Source: Klebsiella quasipneumoniae subsp. quasipneumoniae
Lineage (GTDB): Bacteria > Pseudomonadota > Gammaproteobacteria > Enterobacterales > Enterobacteriaceae
Direction of reading: 5' to 3'
Assembly (NCBI RefSeq): GCF_020525925.1
Contig: NZ_CP084876.1
Span: 4,588,001 to 4,652,000 of the forward strand
DNA: 64,000 nucleotides
Part shown: piece by piece, positions 45,496 to 55,011 of the stretch
Position numbering within the stretch: the first letter of the stretch is position 1
How the letters are laid out: each line of letters opens with the position of its first letter
Notes under the pieces: model-generated
What the model was told of the DNA's origin: nothing
Seen by the model: only the letters and a program-made list of their open reading frames with translations
The model's database searches: none
Made by a program: the position numbers and the translations under genes

Positions 45496-46293
45496 ATGAA
45501 CAACGCTTTTAAAGCGGCGCTCAAGGCCGGGCGCCCGCAAATCGGCCTGTGGCTGGGGCTGTGCAGTAGCTACAGCGCCGAACTGCTGGCCGGCGCCGGC
45601 TTCGACTGGCTGCTGATCGACGGCGAACACGCGCCCAACAATGTGCAAACGGTGCTGACCCAGCTTCAGGCCATCGCCCCCTACCCCAGCCAGCCGGTGG
45701 TCCGCCCGTCGTGGAACGACCCGGTGCAGATTAAACAGCTGCTGGATATCGGCGCGCAAACCCTGCTGGTGCCCATGGTGCAGAACGCCGACGAAGCGCG
45801 GCTGGCGGTCAGAGCCACCCGCTACCCGCCCGCCGGCATTCGCGGCGTCGGCAGCGCGCTGGCCCGCGCCTCGCGCTGGAATCGGGTGCCGGATTATCTT
45901 CACCAGGCCAACGACGCCATGTGCGTCCTGGTACAGATTGAAACCCGCGAAGCGCTGAAAAATCTGCCGCAGATCCTCGATGTCGACGGGGTGGATGGCG
46001 TGTTTATCGGCCCGGCGGACCTCAGCGCCGATATGGGCCATGGCGGCAATCCGCAGCACCCGGAAGTGCAGGCCGCCATTGAACAGGCCATCCAGCAAAT
46101 CCGTCAGGCCGGTAAGGCGCCGGGGATCCTGATGGCCAATGAAGCGCTGGCGAAGCGCTATCTCGAACTGGGCGCGCTGTTCGTCGCCGTCGGCGTCGAT
46201 ACCACCCTGCTGGCGCGTGGCGCAGAAGCGCTGGCGGCCCGTTTTACCCACACCGCAACGACCACAACCGATAACAATAAATCCGTCTATTGA
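45496..46293 (+). CDS. hpaI: 4-hydroxy-2-oxoheptanedioate aldolase
   Basis: 265 residues from ATG 45496 (GAGGAG upstream), beginning [21 protein letters not shown]. Class II HpcH/HpaI aldolase with [14 protein letters not shown] and [15 protein letters not shown] metal/substrate segments. Splits the substrate into pyruvate and succinate semialdehyde, the latter a substrate for a Sad/YneI-type dehydrogenase such as the one at 55927. Confidence 0.95.
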   Translation: MNNAFKAALKAGRPQIGLWLGLCSSYSAELLAGAGFDWLLIDGEHAPNNVQTVLTQLQAIAPYPSQPVVRPSWNDPVQIKQLLDIGAQTLLVPMVQNADEARLAVRATRYPPAGIRGVGSALARASRWNRVPDYLHQANDAMCVLVQIETREALKNLPQILDVDGVDGVFIGPADLSADMGHGGNPQHPEVQAAIEQAIQQIRQAGKAPGILMANEALAKRYLELGALFVAVGVDTTLLARGAEALAARFTHTATTTTDNNKSVY

Positions 46294-46314
46294 ACGGATA
46301 ATGTGGAGCGCAAC

Positions 46315-47673
46315 ATGACTACCTCTACCCTGCAACACAATGATAATAAAGCCGTTGAAGTAGAAAACCAGGTGATCAAAAAGCTGTTCCGCCGCCTGAT
46401 TACCTTCCTGTTTGTTCTCTTTGTTTTCTCATTTTTGGACCGCATTAATATCGGCTTCGCCGGCCTGACGATGGGCAAAGACCTCGGCCTGACCTCCACC
46501 ATGTTCGGCCTGGCGGCGACGCTGTTCTACGTCACCTACGTACTGTGCGGGATCCCCAGCAATATCATGCTGGCGAAAGTCGGCGCGCGCCGTTGGATCG
46601 CCGGAATTATGGTGGTCTGGGGGATCGCCTCGACCTGCACCATGTTCGCCACCAGCCCGCATACGCTGTACATCCTGCGCATGCTGGTCGGCATCGCCGA
46701 GGCTGGTTTTCTACCGGGGATCCTCGTCTATCTGACCTGGTGGTTCCCGGCCTACCATCGCGCCCGCGCCAACGCCCTGTTTATGATCGCCATGCCGGTG
46801 ACCATGATGCTCGGCTCGATACTTTCCGGCTATATTCTGGCGCTCGACGGCCTGTGGAACCTGAAGGGCTGGCAGTGGCTGTTTCTGCTGGAAGGCCTGC
46901 CGTCGGTGGTGCTCGGCGTCGTCACCTGGTTCTTCCTCAACGACACGCCGGATAAAGCCAACTGGCTCGATAGCGAAGAAAAACAGGCGCTGAAGGCGAT
47001 GATCGATCGTGAACGGGAAAATGCGGCGGTCGTTCCGGCTTCGCCGCGTTCCACGCTGCGCGAAGTCCTGACGCCAGCGGTGCTGATGTATACCCTGGCC
47101 TACTTCTGCCTGACCAATACCCTGAGCGCCATAAATATCTGGACGCCGCAGATCCTGCAGAGCTTCAACACCGGCAGTAGCAACATCATGATTGGCCTGC
47201 TGGCGGCGATCCCGCAGTTCTGCACTATTTTCGGCATGATCTGGTGGAGCCGCCGCTCCGACCGGCGCAAAGAGCGCAAAATGCATACCATCCTGCCCTA
47301 CCTGTTCGCCGCGGCGGGTTGGCTGCTGGCTTCGGCAACTCACCACAGCCTGATCCAGCTGATCGGCATTATTATGGCTTCGGTGGGATCCTTTACCGCG
47401 ATGGCCATTTTCTGGACCACCCCGGATCGGGTGATCAGCCTGCAGTCGCGCGCGGTGGCGCTGGCGGTAATCAACGCCATCGGCAACGTCGGCTCTGCCG
47501 TCAGCCCGCTGTTGATCGGCATTTTGCGCGATACCACCGGCAGTTTTAGCTCCGGGCTGTGGTTTGTCGCCGGGCTGCTGATTGTCGGCGCGCTGGTGCT
47601 CACCCGCATTCCAATGAGCCAGCGTGAGGACGCCGCCGCCGCGCCGGGCTTAGCGGCGCAAAAAGGCCACTAA
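46315..47673 (+). CDS. hpaX: 4-hydroxyphenylacetate permease HpaX
   Basis: 452 residues from ATG 46315 (GGAG seven bases upstream; a Met four codons earlier is less likely). 12 membrane helices, anion:cation symporter branch of the MFS (FSFLDRINIGFAGLTMGKDLGL). Imports 4-hydroxyphenylacetate. In the hpa operon between hpaI and hpaA. Confidence 0.93.
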   Translation: MTTSTLQHNDNKAVEVENQVIKKLFRRLITFLFVLFVFSFLDRINIGFAGLTMGKDLGLTSTMFGLAATLFYVTYVLCGIPSNIMLAKVGARRWIAGIMVVWGIASTCTMFATSPHTLYILRMLVGIAEAGFLPGILVYLTWWFPAYHRARANALFMIAMPVTMMLGSILSGYILALDGLWNLKGWQWLFLLEGLPSVVLGVVTWFFLNDTPDKANWLDSEEKQALKAMIDRERENAAVVPASPRSTLREVLTPAVLMYTLAYFCLTNTLSAINIWTPQILQSFNTGSSNIMIGLLAAIPQFCTIFGMIWWSRRSDRRKERKMHTILPYLFAAAGWLLASATHHSLIQLIGIIMASVGSFTAMAIFWTTPDRVISLQSRAVALAVINAIGNVGSAVSPLLIGILRDTTGSFSSGLWFVAGLLIVGALVLTRIPMSQREDAAAAPGLAAQKGH

Positions 47674-47682
47674 GGAGCGGGT

Positions 47683-48573
47683 ATGTGCCAGCATTCCATC
47701 GCCAATATCGATATCAATAAAGATTACGACGAGAGCCTGGGCACCGAAGAGGTGCACTATCAGTCGTTTTCCCGCATGGCGGCCTTTTTTGGCCGCGACA
47801 TGCAGGCGCATCGCCACGACCGCTATTTCCAGATGCACTATCTTGATACCGGGCAGATTGAGCTGCAGCTTGATGACCATCGCTATTCGGTGCAGGCGCC
47901 ATTGTTTGTGTTAACGCCGCCCTCGGTGCCGCACGCCTTTATTACCGAGTCCGATAGCGATGGCCATGTGCTGACGGTGCACGAAGAACTCATCTGGCCG
48001 CTGCTGGAGGTGCTCTATCCCGGCACGCGGGAGACCTTCGGCCTGCCGGGGATCTGCCTGTCGCTGGCGGATAAACCCGACGAGCTGGCGGCGCTGGCCC
48101 ACTACTGGCAGCTGATCCGCCGGGAATCCACCGCCCAGTTGCCGGGGCGCGAGCACACCCTGGCGCTGCTGGCGCAGGCGGTCTTTACCCTGCTATTGCG
48201 TAACGCAAAGCTCGACGATCACGCCGCCAGCGGCATGCGCGGCGAGCTGAAGCTATTCCAGCGCTTTAACCAGATGATCGACAGCCACTACCATCAGCAC
48301 TGGACGGTACCGGATTACGCCAGGGAGCTGCACCTGACCGAATCGCGGCTGACCGATATCTGTCGCCGCTTTGCCAACCGTTCGCCCAAACGGCTGATAT
48401 TCGACCGCCAGCTGCGCGAGGCGAAGCGCCTGCTGTTGTTCTCCGATAGCGCCGTCAATGAGATAGCCTGGCAGCTGGGGTTTAAAGACCCCGCTTATTT
48501 TGCGCGTTTTTTTAGCCGCCAGGTCGGCTGCTCGCCCAGCAGCTACCGGGCGCAAAAAGTACCGGTATCGTAA
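47683..48573 (+). CDS. hpaA: AraC-family activator HpaA
   Basis: 296 residues: N-terminal cupin-type effector domain (QAHRHDRYFQMHYLDTGQIE) and C-terminal AraC DNA-binding domain (ARELHLTESRLTDICRRF; NEIAWQLGFKDPAYFARFFSRQ). In E. coli W HpaA activates hpaBC with 4-hydroxyphenylacetate. AAGGAG precedes the ATG, 9 bp after hpaX. Confidence 0.93.
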   Translation: MCQHSIANIDINKDYDESLGTEEVHYQSFSRMAAFFGRDMQAHRHDRYFQMHYLDTGQIELQLDDHRYSVQAPLFVLTPPSVPHAFITESDSDGHVLTVHEELIWPLLEVLYPGTRETFGLPGICLSLADKPDELAALAHYWQLIRRESTAQLPGREHTLALLAQAVFTLLLRNAKLDDHAASGMRGELKLFQRFNQMIDSHYHQHWTVPDYARELHLTESRLTDICRRFANRSPKRLIFDRQLREAKRLLLFSDSAVNEIAWQLGFKDPAYFARFFSRQVGCSPSSYRAQKVPVS

Positions 48574-48577
48574 TTCC

Positions 48578-48640
48578 CCGCTGGCGCTGCGCCTGCCGGG
48601 CGATGGTCCACAGGTCGGTTCAGCGCCGCGCCAGCCGGCA
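48578..48640. repeat. REP-like inverted repeat after hpaA
   Basis: CTGGCGCTGCGCCTGCCGGG at the left and GCGCCAGCCGGC at the right make an imperfect hairpin of REP type. The remaining spacer to hpaB (48641-48796) is A-rich and must hold the hpaBC promoter; no exact sigma or CRP site was picked. Confidence 0.5.
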
Positions 48641-48796
48641 AACGCTGCAGAGATCACAAAATTTACTCCCGCCTGAAAAGTACCCGTCGTTGTCGCAAAC
48701 GTCCCTTCACGACAAGCGCAATAACCGCTTCAATTGAACAACAAAAACAAAACATATATTTAACATCATTTTCCGATAAATACTGAAGAGGCCCCT

Positions 48797-50359
48797 ATGA
48801 AACCTGAAGATTTCCGCGCCGACGCGAAACGCCCGTTAACTGGCGAAGAGTATTTAAAAAGCCTGCAGGATGGCCGCGAAATTTATATCTACGGCGAGCG
48901 CGTGAAGGATGTCACCACCCACCCGGCCTTCCGTAACGCCGCGGCCTCCGTCGCTCAACTGTACGATGCGCTGCACAAACCGGAGATGCAGGATTCCCTG
49001 TGCTGGGGCACCGATACCGGCAGCGGCGGCTACACCCATAAATTCTTCCGCGTGGCGAAAAGCGCCGACGATCTGCGCCAGCAGCGCGACGCCATCGCCG
49101 AGTGGTCGCGCTTAAGCTACGGCTGGATGGGCCGCACCCCGGACTACAAAGCCGCCTTCGGCTGCGCGCTGGGCGCCAACCCGGCGTTTTACGGCCAGTT
49201 CGAGCAGAACGCCCGCAACTGGTACACCCGCATTCAGGAAACCGGCCTGTACTTTAACCATGCGATCGTCAACCCGCCGATCGACCGCCACAAGCCGGCC
49301 GATGAAGTGAAGGATGTCTACATCAAGCTGGAAAAAGAGACCGATGCCGGGATCATCGTCAGCGGCGCGAAAGTGGTCGCCACCAACTCGGCGCTGACCC
49401 ACTACAACATGATCGGCTTCGGCTCCGCGCAGGTGATGGGCGAAAACCCGGACTTCGCGCTGATGTTCGTCGCGCCGATGGACGCCGAAGGCGTCAAGCT
49501 GATCTCCCGCGCCTCCTATGAGATGGTCGCCGGCGCGACCGGCTCCCCGTACGACTATCCGCTATCCAGCCGTTTCGACGAGAACGACGCGATTCTGGTA
49601 ATGGATAAGGTGCTGATCCCATGGGAGAACGTGCTGATTTATCGCGACTTCGACCGCTGCCGCCGCTGGACCATGGAAGGGGGTTTCGCCCGCATGTACC
49701 CGCTGCAGGCCTGCGTGCGTCTGGCGGTAAAACTGGACTTTATCACCGCCCTGCTGAAGCGCTCGCTGGAATGTACCGGCACCCTCGAGTTCCGCGGCGT
49801 GCAGGCCGACCTCGGCGAAGTGGTGGCGTGGCGCAACATGTTCTGGGCGCTGAGCGATTCCATGTGCTCGGAAGCGACGCCGTGGGTCAACGGCGCATGG
49901 CTGCCGGATCACGCCGCGCTGCAGACCTATCGCGTGATGGCCCCGATGGCCTACGCCAAGATCAAGAACATCATCGAGCGCAACGTCACCAGCGGCCTGA
50001 TTTATCTGCCGTCCAGCGCCCGCGATCTGAACAACCCGCAGATTGACCAGTATCTGGCGAAGTATGTGCGCGGCTCCAACGGTATGGATCACGTTGAACG
50101 TATCAAGATCCTCAAACTGATGTGGGACGCCATCGGCAGCGAGTTCGGCGGCCGCCACGAGCTGTATGAAATCAACTACTCCGGTAGCCAGGATGAGATT
50201 CGCCTGCAGTGTCTGCGCCAGGCGCAGAGCTCCGGCAATATGGACAAGATGATGGCGATGGTCGACCGCTGCCTGTCCGAGTACGACCAGAACGGCTGGA
50301 CGGTGCCGCATCTGCACAATAACGCTGATATCAACATGTTGGATAAGCTGCTGAAGTAA
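48797..50359 (+). CDS. hpaB: 4-hydroxyphenylacetate 3-monooxygenase oxygenase
   Basis: 520 residues, the standard length of this FADH2-dependent two-component monooxygenase; motifs KPEDFRADAKRPLTGEEYL, LDFITALLKRSLECTGTLEF, MWDAIGSEFGGRHELYE. Hydroxylates 4-hydroxyphenylacetate to homoprotocatechuate, feeding hpaD. Followed directly by hpaC. Confidence 0.97.
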   Translation: MKPEDFRADAKRPLTGEEYLKSLQDGREIYIYGERVKDVTTHPAFRNAAASVAQLYDALHKPEMQDSLCWGTDTGSGGYTHKFFRVAKSADDLRQQRDAIAEWSRLSYGWMGRTPDYKAAFGCALGANPAFYGQFEQNARNWYTRIQETGLYFNHAIVNPPIDRHKPADEVKDVYIKLEKETDAGIIVSGAKVVATNSALTHYNMIGFGSAQVMGENPDFALMFVAPMDAEGVKLISRASYEMVAGATGSPYDYPLSSRFDENDAILVMDKVLIPWENVLIYRDFDRCRRWTMEGGFARMYPLQACVRLAVKLDFITALLKRSLECTGTLEFRGVQADLGEVVAWRNMFWALSDSMCSEATPWVNGAWLPDHAALQTYRVMAPMAYAKIKNIIERNVTSGLIYLPSSARDLNNPQIDQYLAKYVRGSNGMDHVERIKILKLMWDAIGSEFGGRHELYEINYSGSQDEIRLQCLRQAQSSGNMDKMMAMVDRCLSEYDQNGWTVPHLHNNADINMLDKLLK

Positions 50360-50378
50360 TTCGCAGCGGGAGGTCATA

Positions 50379-50891
50379 ATGCAATTAGATGAACAACGCC
50401 TGCGTTTTCGCGATGCCATGGCCAGCCTGTCGGCGGCGGTTAACGTGGTCACCACCGCAGGCGAAGCCGGCCGCTGCGGGATTACCGCCACGGCGGTGTG
50501 CTCGGTGACGGATACGCCGCCCTCGGTGATGGTGTGTATCAACGCCAACAGCGCGATGAACCCGGTGTTTCAGGGCAACGGCAAGTTGTGCATCAACGTG
50601 CTGAACCATGAACAGGAAATCATGGCCCGTCATTTCGCCGGGATGACCGGGGTGACGATGGAAGAGCGTTTTGCCCTCAGCGGCTGGCAGCAGGGCGCGC
50701 TCGGGCAGCCGGTGCTGAAGGGGTCGCTGGCCAGTCTCGAGGGGGAGATTAGCCAGGTACAAACCATCGGCACCCACTTGGTCTATCTGGTAGAAATCAG
50801 GAATATAACCCTGAGCCAGCAGGGCCACGGGCTGATCTACTTTAAGCGCCGCTTCCACCCGGTAATGATGGAAATGGAAGTCGCAGTGTAA
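50379..50891 (+). CDS. hpaC: 4-hydroxyphenylacetate 3-monooxygenase reductase
   Basis: 170 residues, flavin reductase ([31 protein letters not shown]). Supplies reduced FAD to HpaB using NADH. GGGAGG before the ATG, 19 bp after hpaB. Confidence 0.96.
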   Translation: [170 protein letters not shown]

Positions 50892-50902
50892 TCGCCTTGT
50901 CA

Positions 50903-50926
50903 GCTCCTCCCCGGTTGGGGAGGAGC
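50903..50926 (+). terminator. Hairpin after hpaC
   Basis: GCTCCTCCCC / GGGGAGGAGC with a GGTT loop: ten perfect pairs just after the hpaC stop. Lacks a long U tract (GTTAAC follows) but is the obvious end of hpaBC. Confidence 0.7.
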
Positions 50927-50958
50927 GTTAACCCACAGCGTCGCAGGCCACAATCTCC

Positions 50959-50974
50959 TGTGATCACAATCACA
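50959..50974 (+). promoter_or_regulatory. Consensus CRP site upstream of btsT
   Basis: TGTGA-TCACAA-TCACA, exact to the TGTGA-N6-TCACA consensus, about 210 bp before the btsT start. E. coli btsT is known to depend on cAMP-CRP. Confidence 0.85.
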
Positions 50975-51002
50975 TAATCCCGCCCTGTTCACTTCGTAGC
51001 CA

Positions 51003-51050
51003 ACCGCTTACCCCTTCCAGTAACCGCTTAACCTCCTATACAACCACTCA
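51003..51050 (+). promoter_or_regulatory. Three direct repeats, probable BtsR sites
   Basis: ACCGCTTA at 51003 and 51023 and ACCACTCA at 51043, each 20 bp apart, two helix turns. They match the ACC(G/A)CT(C/T)A direct-repeat motif described for the BtsR (YehT) regulator of btsT in E. coli, here with three copies instead of two. Confidence 0.8.
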
Positions 51051-51186
51051 CCCATTTACTCATCTTTACGCGCGCGCCGGTCTGGCAAGATCGGAGGCAG
51101 CCTAGCTAATCAATACCTCCATCAACTCTTACTTAAAACCAGACGGCTTCGGCCAATTATTCATCTCATTAACGCCAGGTTTTACT

Positions 51187-53337
51187 ATGGATACCAAAAA
51201 ACTATTCAAGCACATACCCTGGGTGATTCTCGGGATCATCGGGGCATTTTGCCTCTCAGTCGTCGCCCTGCGCCGCGGTGAGCACGTCAGTGCCCTGTGG
51301 ATCGTGGTGGCGTCGGTTTCCGTGTACCTCGTCGCCTACCGGTATTACAGCCTGTATATCGCGCAGAAGGTGATGAAGCTTGACCCGACGCGCTCCACGC
51401 CAGCGGTCATTAATAACGATGGCCTGAACTATGTGCCGACCAACCGCTACGTGCTGTTTGGCCACCACTTTGCCGCGATTGCCGGCGCCGGTCCGCTGGT
51501 GGGCCCGGTGCTCGCCGCGCAGATGGGCTACCTGCCGGGCACCCTGTGGCTACTGGCGGGCGTCGTGCTGGCAGGCGCGGTACAGGACTTTATGGTGCTG
51601 TTTATCTCCTCACGGCGTAACGGCGCCTCGCTGGGCGAGATGATCAAACAGGAGATGGGTCCCGTACCGGGCTCCATCGCGCTGTTCGGCTGCTTCCTGA
51701 TAATGATCATCATCCTCGCGGTGCTGGCGCTGATCGTGGTGAAAGCGCTGGCGGAAAGCCCGTGGGGCGTCTTCACCGTCTGCTCGACGGTGCCAATTGC
51801 CCTGTTTATGGGGATCTACATGCGCTTCCTGCGCCCGGGCCGTGTAGGCGAAGTATCGGTCATCGGTATCGTCCTGCTGGTGGCGTCTATTTACTTCGGC
51901 GGCGTGATTGCCCACGACCCGTACTGGGGCCCGGCGCTGACCTTTAAAGACACCACCATCACCTTTACCCTGATTGGCTACGCGTTTATCTCGGCTCTGC
52001 TGCCGGTATGGCTGATTCTGGCGCCGCGCGACTACCTGGCGACCTTCCTGAAAATCGGCGTCATCGTTGGCCTGGCGCTGGGTATCGTGATCCTTAACCC
52101 GGACCTGAAAATGCCGGCGGTGACCCAGTACATTGACGGTACCGGTCCGCTGTGGAAAGGCGCCCTGTTCCCGTTCCTGTTTATCACTATTGCCTGCGGC
52201 GCGGTCTCCGGCTTCCACGCTCTGATCGCCTCCGGCACCACGCCGAAGCTGCTGGCCAACGAAACCGACGCCCGCTTTATCGGCTACGGCGCAATGCTGA
52301 TGGAGTCCTTCGTGGCGGTGATGGCGCTGGTAGCGGCCTCAATTATCGAACCGGGCCTCTACTTCGCGATGAACACCCCGCCGGCGGGTCTGGGCATCAC
52401 CATGCCGAACCTGCACGAAATGGGCGGTGAAAACGCGGCGCTGATTGCCGCCCAGCTGAGGGATGTCACCGCTCACGCGGCAGCGACCGTCAGCTCCTGG
52501 GGCTTCGTGATCTCACCTGAGCAAATCCTGCAAACCGCGAAAGATATCGGCGAACCTTCCGTACTGAACCGCGCAGGCGGCGCGCCGACGCTGGCCGTGG
52601 GTATCGCTCATGTGTTCCACAAAATCATCCCGATGGCGGATATGGGCTTCTGGTACCACTTCGGTATCCTGTTTGAAGCGCTGTTTATCCTCACCGCGCT
52701 GGATGCGGGGACCCGCGCAGGCCGCTTTATGCTGCAGGATCTGCTGGGTAACTTCGTGCCGTTCCTGAAAAAAACCGACTCGCTGGTCGCCGGGATTATC
52801 GGTACCGCCGGCTGCGTCGGGCTGTGGGGCTACCTGCTGTATCAGGGCGTGGTCGACCCGCTGGGCGGCGTGAAGAGCCTGTGGCCGCTGTTCGGTATCT
52901 CTAACCAGATGCTGGCCGCGGTGGCGCTGGTGCTTGGCACCGTGGTGCTGGTCAAAATGCAGCGCACCAAATATATCTGGGTCACCGTGATCCCGGCTGC
53001 GTGGCTGCTGCTGTGCACCACCTGGGCGCTGGGCCTGAAGCTGTTCAGCACCAACCCGCAGATGGAAGGCTTCTTCTTTATGGCTCAGCAGTATAAAGAG
53101 AAGATCGCTTCCGGCGGCGAACTGACCGCACAGCAGATTGCCAACATGAACCATATCGTGGTCAACAACTACACCAACGCCGGCCTGAGTATCCTGTTCC
53201 TGGTGGTGGTGTACAGCATCATCTTCTACGGCATCAAAACCTGGCTCACTGTCCGCAACAATAAAGTGCGTACCGACAAAGAGACCCCGTACGTGCCGGT
53301 ACCGGAAGGCGGCGTGAAGACCTCGTCACATCATTAA
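51187..53337 (+). CDS. btsT: Pyruvate:proton symporter BtsT (CstA family)
   Basis: 716 residues, about 18 membrane helices, nearly identical in sequence to E. coli BtsT/YjiY (MDTKK(I/L)FKHIPWVILGIIGAF at the start, KETPYVP(V/I)PEGGVK near the end). Imports pyruvate under control of the BtsSR two-component system in stationary phase and serum. Here preceded by a CRP site and three BtsR-type repeats. Confidence 0.96.
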   Translation: MDTKKLFKHIPWVILGIIGAFCLSVVALRRGEHVSALWIVVASVSVYLVAYRYYSLYIAQKVMKLDPTRSTPAVINNDGLNYVPTNRYVLFGHHFAAIAGAGPLVGPVLAAQMGYLPGTLWLLAGVVLAGAVQDFMVLFISSRRNGASLGEMIKQEMGPVPGSIALFGCFLIMIIILAVLALIVVKALAESPWGVFTVCSTVPIALFMGIYMRFLRPGRVGEVSVIGIVLLVASIYFGGVIAHDPYWGPALTFKDTTITFTLIGYAFISALLPVWLILAPRDYLATFLKIGVIVGLALGIVILNPDLKMPAVTQYIDGTGPLWKGALFPFLFITIACGAVSGFHALIASGTTPKLLANETDARFIGYGAMLMESFVAVMALVAASIIEPGLYFAMNTPPAGLGITMPNLHEMGGENAALIAAQLRDVTAHAAATVSSWGFVISPEQILQTAKDIGEPSVLNRAGGAPTLAVGIAHVFHKIIPMADMGFWYHFGILFEALFILTALDAGTRAGRFMLQDLLGNFVPFLKKTDSLVAGIIGTAGCVGLWGYLLYQGVVDPLGGVKSLWPLFGISNQMLAAVALVLGTVVLVKMQRTKYIWVTVIPAAWLLLCTTWALGLKLFSTNPQMEGFFFMAQQYKEKIASGGELTAQQIANMNHIVVNNYTNAGLSILFLVVVYSIIFYGIKTWLTVRNNKVRTDKETPYVPVPEGGVKTSSHH

Positions 53338-53342
53338 CCCCG

Positions 53343-53424
53343 ATGCCGGATGGCGCTACGCTTATCCGGCCTACAAAAAAGCGCATCAACGTAGGCCGGA
53401 GAAGGCGCTAGCCGCCATCCGGCT
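53343..53424. repeat. BIME (REP pair) between btsT and yjiX
   Basis: GATGCCGGATGGCGCTACGC and, inverted, GCCGCCATCCGGC, with GGCCTAC and GTAGGCC inner arms. Typical enterobacterial REP pair in the btsT-yjiX gap. Confidence 0.88.
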
Positions 53425-53447
53425 TTATTCGTTATCTGGAACTTACA

Positions 53448-53651
53448 ATGTTTGGTAACTTAGGTCAGGCAAAAAAATATCTCGGTCAGGCGGCGAAAAT
53501 GCTGATTGGCATTCCGGATTACGACAACTACGTCACCCATATGCAAACCAACCATCCGGATCAGCCGTACATGACTTATGAAGAATTCTTCCGCGAACGC
53601 CAGCAGGCCCGCTACGGCGGCGACGGCAAAGGCGGCGTCCGCTGCTGTTAA
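53448..53651 (+). CDS. yjiX: YbdD/YjiX family small protein
   Basis: 67 residues, [21 protein letters not shown], ending [13 protein letters not shown] with a C-terminal Cys-Cys. DUF466 small proteins are always found with CstA/BtsT transporters (cstA-ybdD), so an accessory role in peptide or pyruvate transport is likely. Confidence 0.92.
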   Translation: MFGNLGQAKKYLGQAAKMLIGIPDYDNYVTHMQTNHPDQPYMTYEEFFRERQQARYGGDGKGGVRCC

Positions 53652-53662
53652 TGGAGGCAATA

Positions 53663-54619
53663 ATGGCACCGATTGCAGTCACCCTACTCACCGGTTTTCT
53701 CGGCGCAGGTAAAACCACCCTGTTGCGCCATATTCTTAACGAACAGCACGGCTTTAAAATCGCCGTGATTGAAAATGAATTTGGCGAAGTCGCCGTCGAT
53801 GACCAGCTGATCGGCGACCGCGCCACGCAGATTAAAACCCTGACCAACGGCTGCATCTGCTGTACGCGCTCCAACGAACTGGAAGACGCCCTGCTCGATC
53901 TGCTCGACAGCCGCGACCGCGGTGAAATCGAGTTCGACCGGCTGGTGATTGAATGCACCGGCATGGCCGACCCGGGGCCGATTATCCAGACCTTTTTCTC
54001 CCACGAGGTGCTTTGCGAGCGCTATCTGCTGGATGGCGTGATCGCCCTGGTGGATGCGGTCCATGCCGACCAGCAGATGGATCAGTTCACCATCGCCCAG
54101 TCGCAGGTAGGCTACGCAGACCGCATTTTGCTGACCAAAACTGATGTTGCCGGCGACACCGAAAAATTGCGCGAACGGCTGGCGCGCATTAATGCCCGGG
54201 CGCCGATTTATACCGTCATTCACGGCGATATCGATCTTAGCCAGTTGTTTAACACCAGCGGCTTTATGCTGGAAGAGAACGTCGTAAACAGCAAACCGCG
54301 TTTCCACTTTATGGCAGAGAAGCAAAACGACGTGTCATCAATCGTGGTTGAGATGGATTACCCGGTGGATATCAGCGAAGTGTCGCGTGTAATGGAAAAT
54401 CTGCTGCTCTCCTTCGCCGAGCAATTGATGCGCTATAAAGGGATGCTGTGGATCGACGGCGAGCCAAATCGCCTGCTGTTCCAGGGCGTGCAGCGCCTCT
54501 ACAGCGCCGACTGGGATCGCCCGTGGGGCGATGAAACGCCGCACAGCACGCTGGTGTTTATCGGCATTCAGTTGCCGGAAGAGGAGATTCGCGCGGCATT
54601 TGCCGGGCTACGACGCTAA
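53663..54619 (+). CDS. yjiA: GTP-binding metal-chaperone-like protein YjiA
   Basis: 318 residues from ATG 53663 (GGAGG upstream); E. coli YjiA also begins with M plus PIAVTLLTG. COG0523 G3E GTPase: Walker A GFLGAGKTT, GCICC metal motif, ECTGMADP and TKTDVAG. Role probably in metal (zinc or cobalt) handling; its exact partner is unknown. Follows yjiX as in E. coli. Confidence 0.93.
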   Translation: MAPIAVTLLTGFLGAGKTTLLRHILNEQHGFKIAVIENEFGEVAVDDQLIGDRATQIKTLTNGCICCTRSNELEDALLDLLDSRDRGEIEFDRLVIECTGMADPGPIIQTFFSHEVLCERYLLDGVIALVDAVHADQQMDQFTIAQSQVGYADRILLTKTDVAGDTEKLRERLARINARAPIYTVIHGDIDLSQLFNTSGFMLEENVVNSKPRFHFMAEKQNDVSSIVVEMDYPVDISEVSRVMENLLLSFAEQLMRYKGMLWIDGEPNRLLFQGVQRLYSADWDRPWGDETPHSTLVFIGIQLPEEEIRAAFAGLRR

Positions 54620-54626
54620 TCTGCCC

Positions 54627-54648
54627 GCCTGCGCGCTAAGGCGCAGGC
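54627..54648 (+). terminator. Hairpin after yjiA
   Basis: GCCTGCGC / GCGCAGGC with a 6-nt loop, 8 bp after the yjiA stop, followed by a C-rich run and CTTCTCTCC but no U tract. Confidence 0.5.
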
Positions 54649-55011
54649 CCCCTTCTCTCCCCGTACATCGTCAAAGACAGGGATAAAACGTCGTCATCGC
54701 GTCGAAAAATGTAAATCAACGTTTTTATAAGTAACAGCAGAAACACTTTTGCAAATAATAAGAAATTCAATGAATAGGACGCTTAATAATTAATGCCCGC
54801 CCTGTTCAGTTTCTGTTTAGCCCCCCCATTAAACTGTGGCTAAACAGACCAAATTTGATGATTGACCTCGCCATAACCCAACGTCATTACAACATTTTCA
54901 AAACACTTCCCTGACAAACACAGCATAAAAAATCGACGTAAGTCACATTTGCAGAGGTAAACATCGATTGTTAAGGTGCCCTCAGACAAATTTAATGACG
55001 AGGAGCAAACC
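54649..55011. other. Spacer upstream of the YfaZ-like gene
   Basis: About 360 bp, AT-rich with no gene recognised. It should contain the promoter of the yfaZ-like/lipoprotein pair. GAGGAG at 54999-55004 is the ribosome site. Confidence 0.4.
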
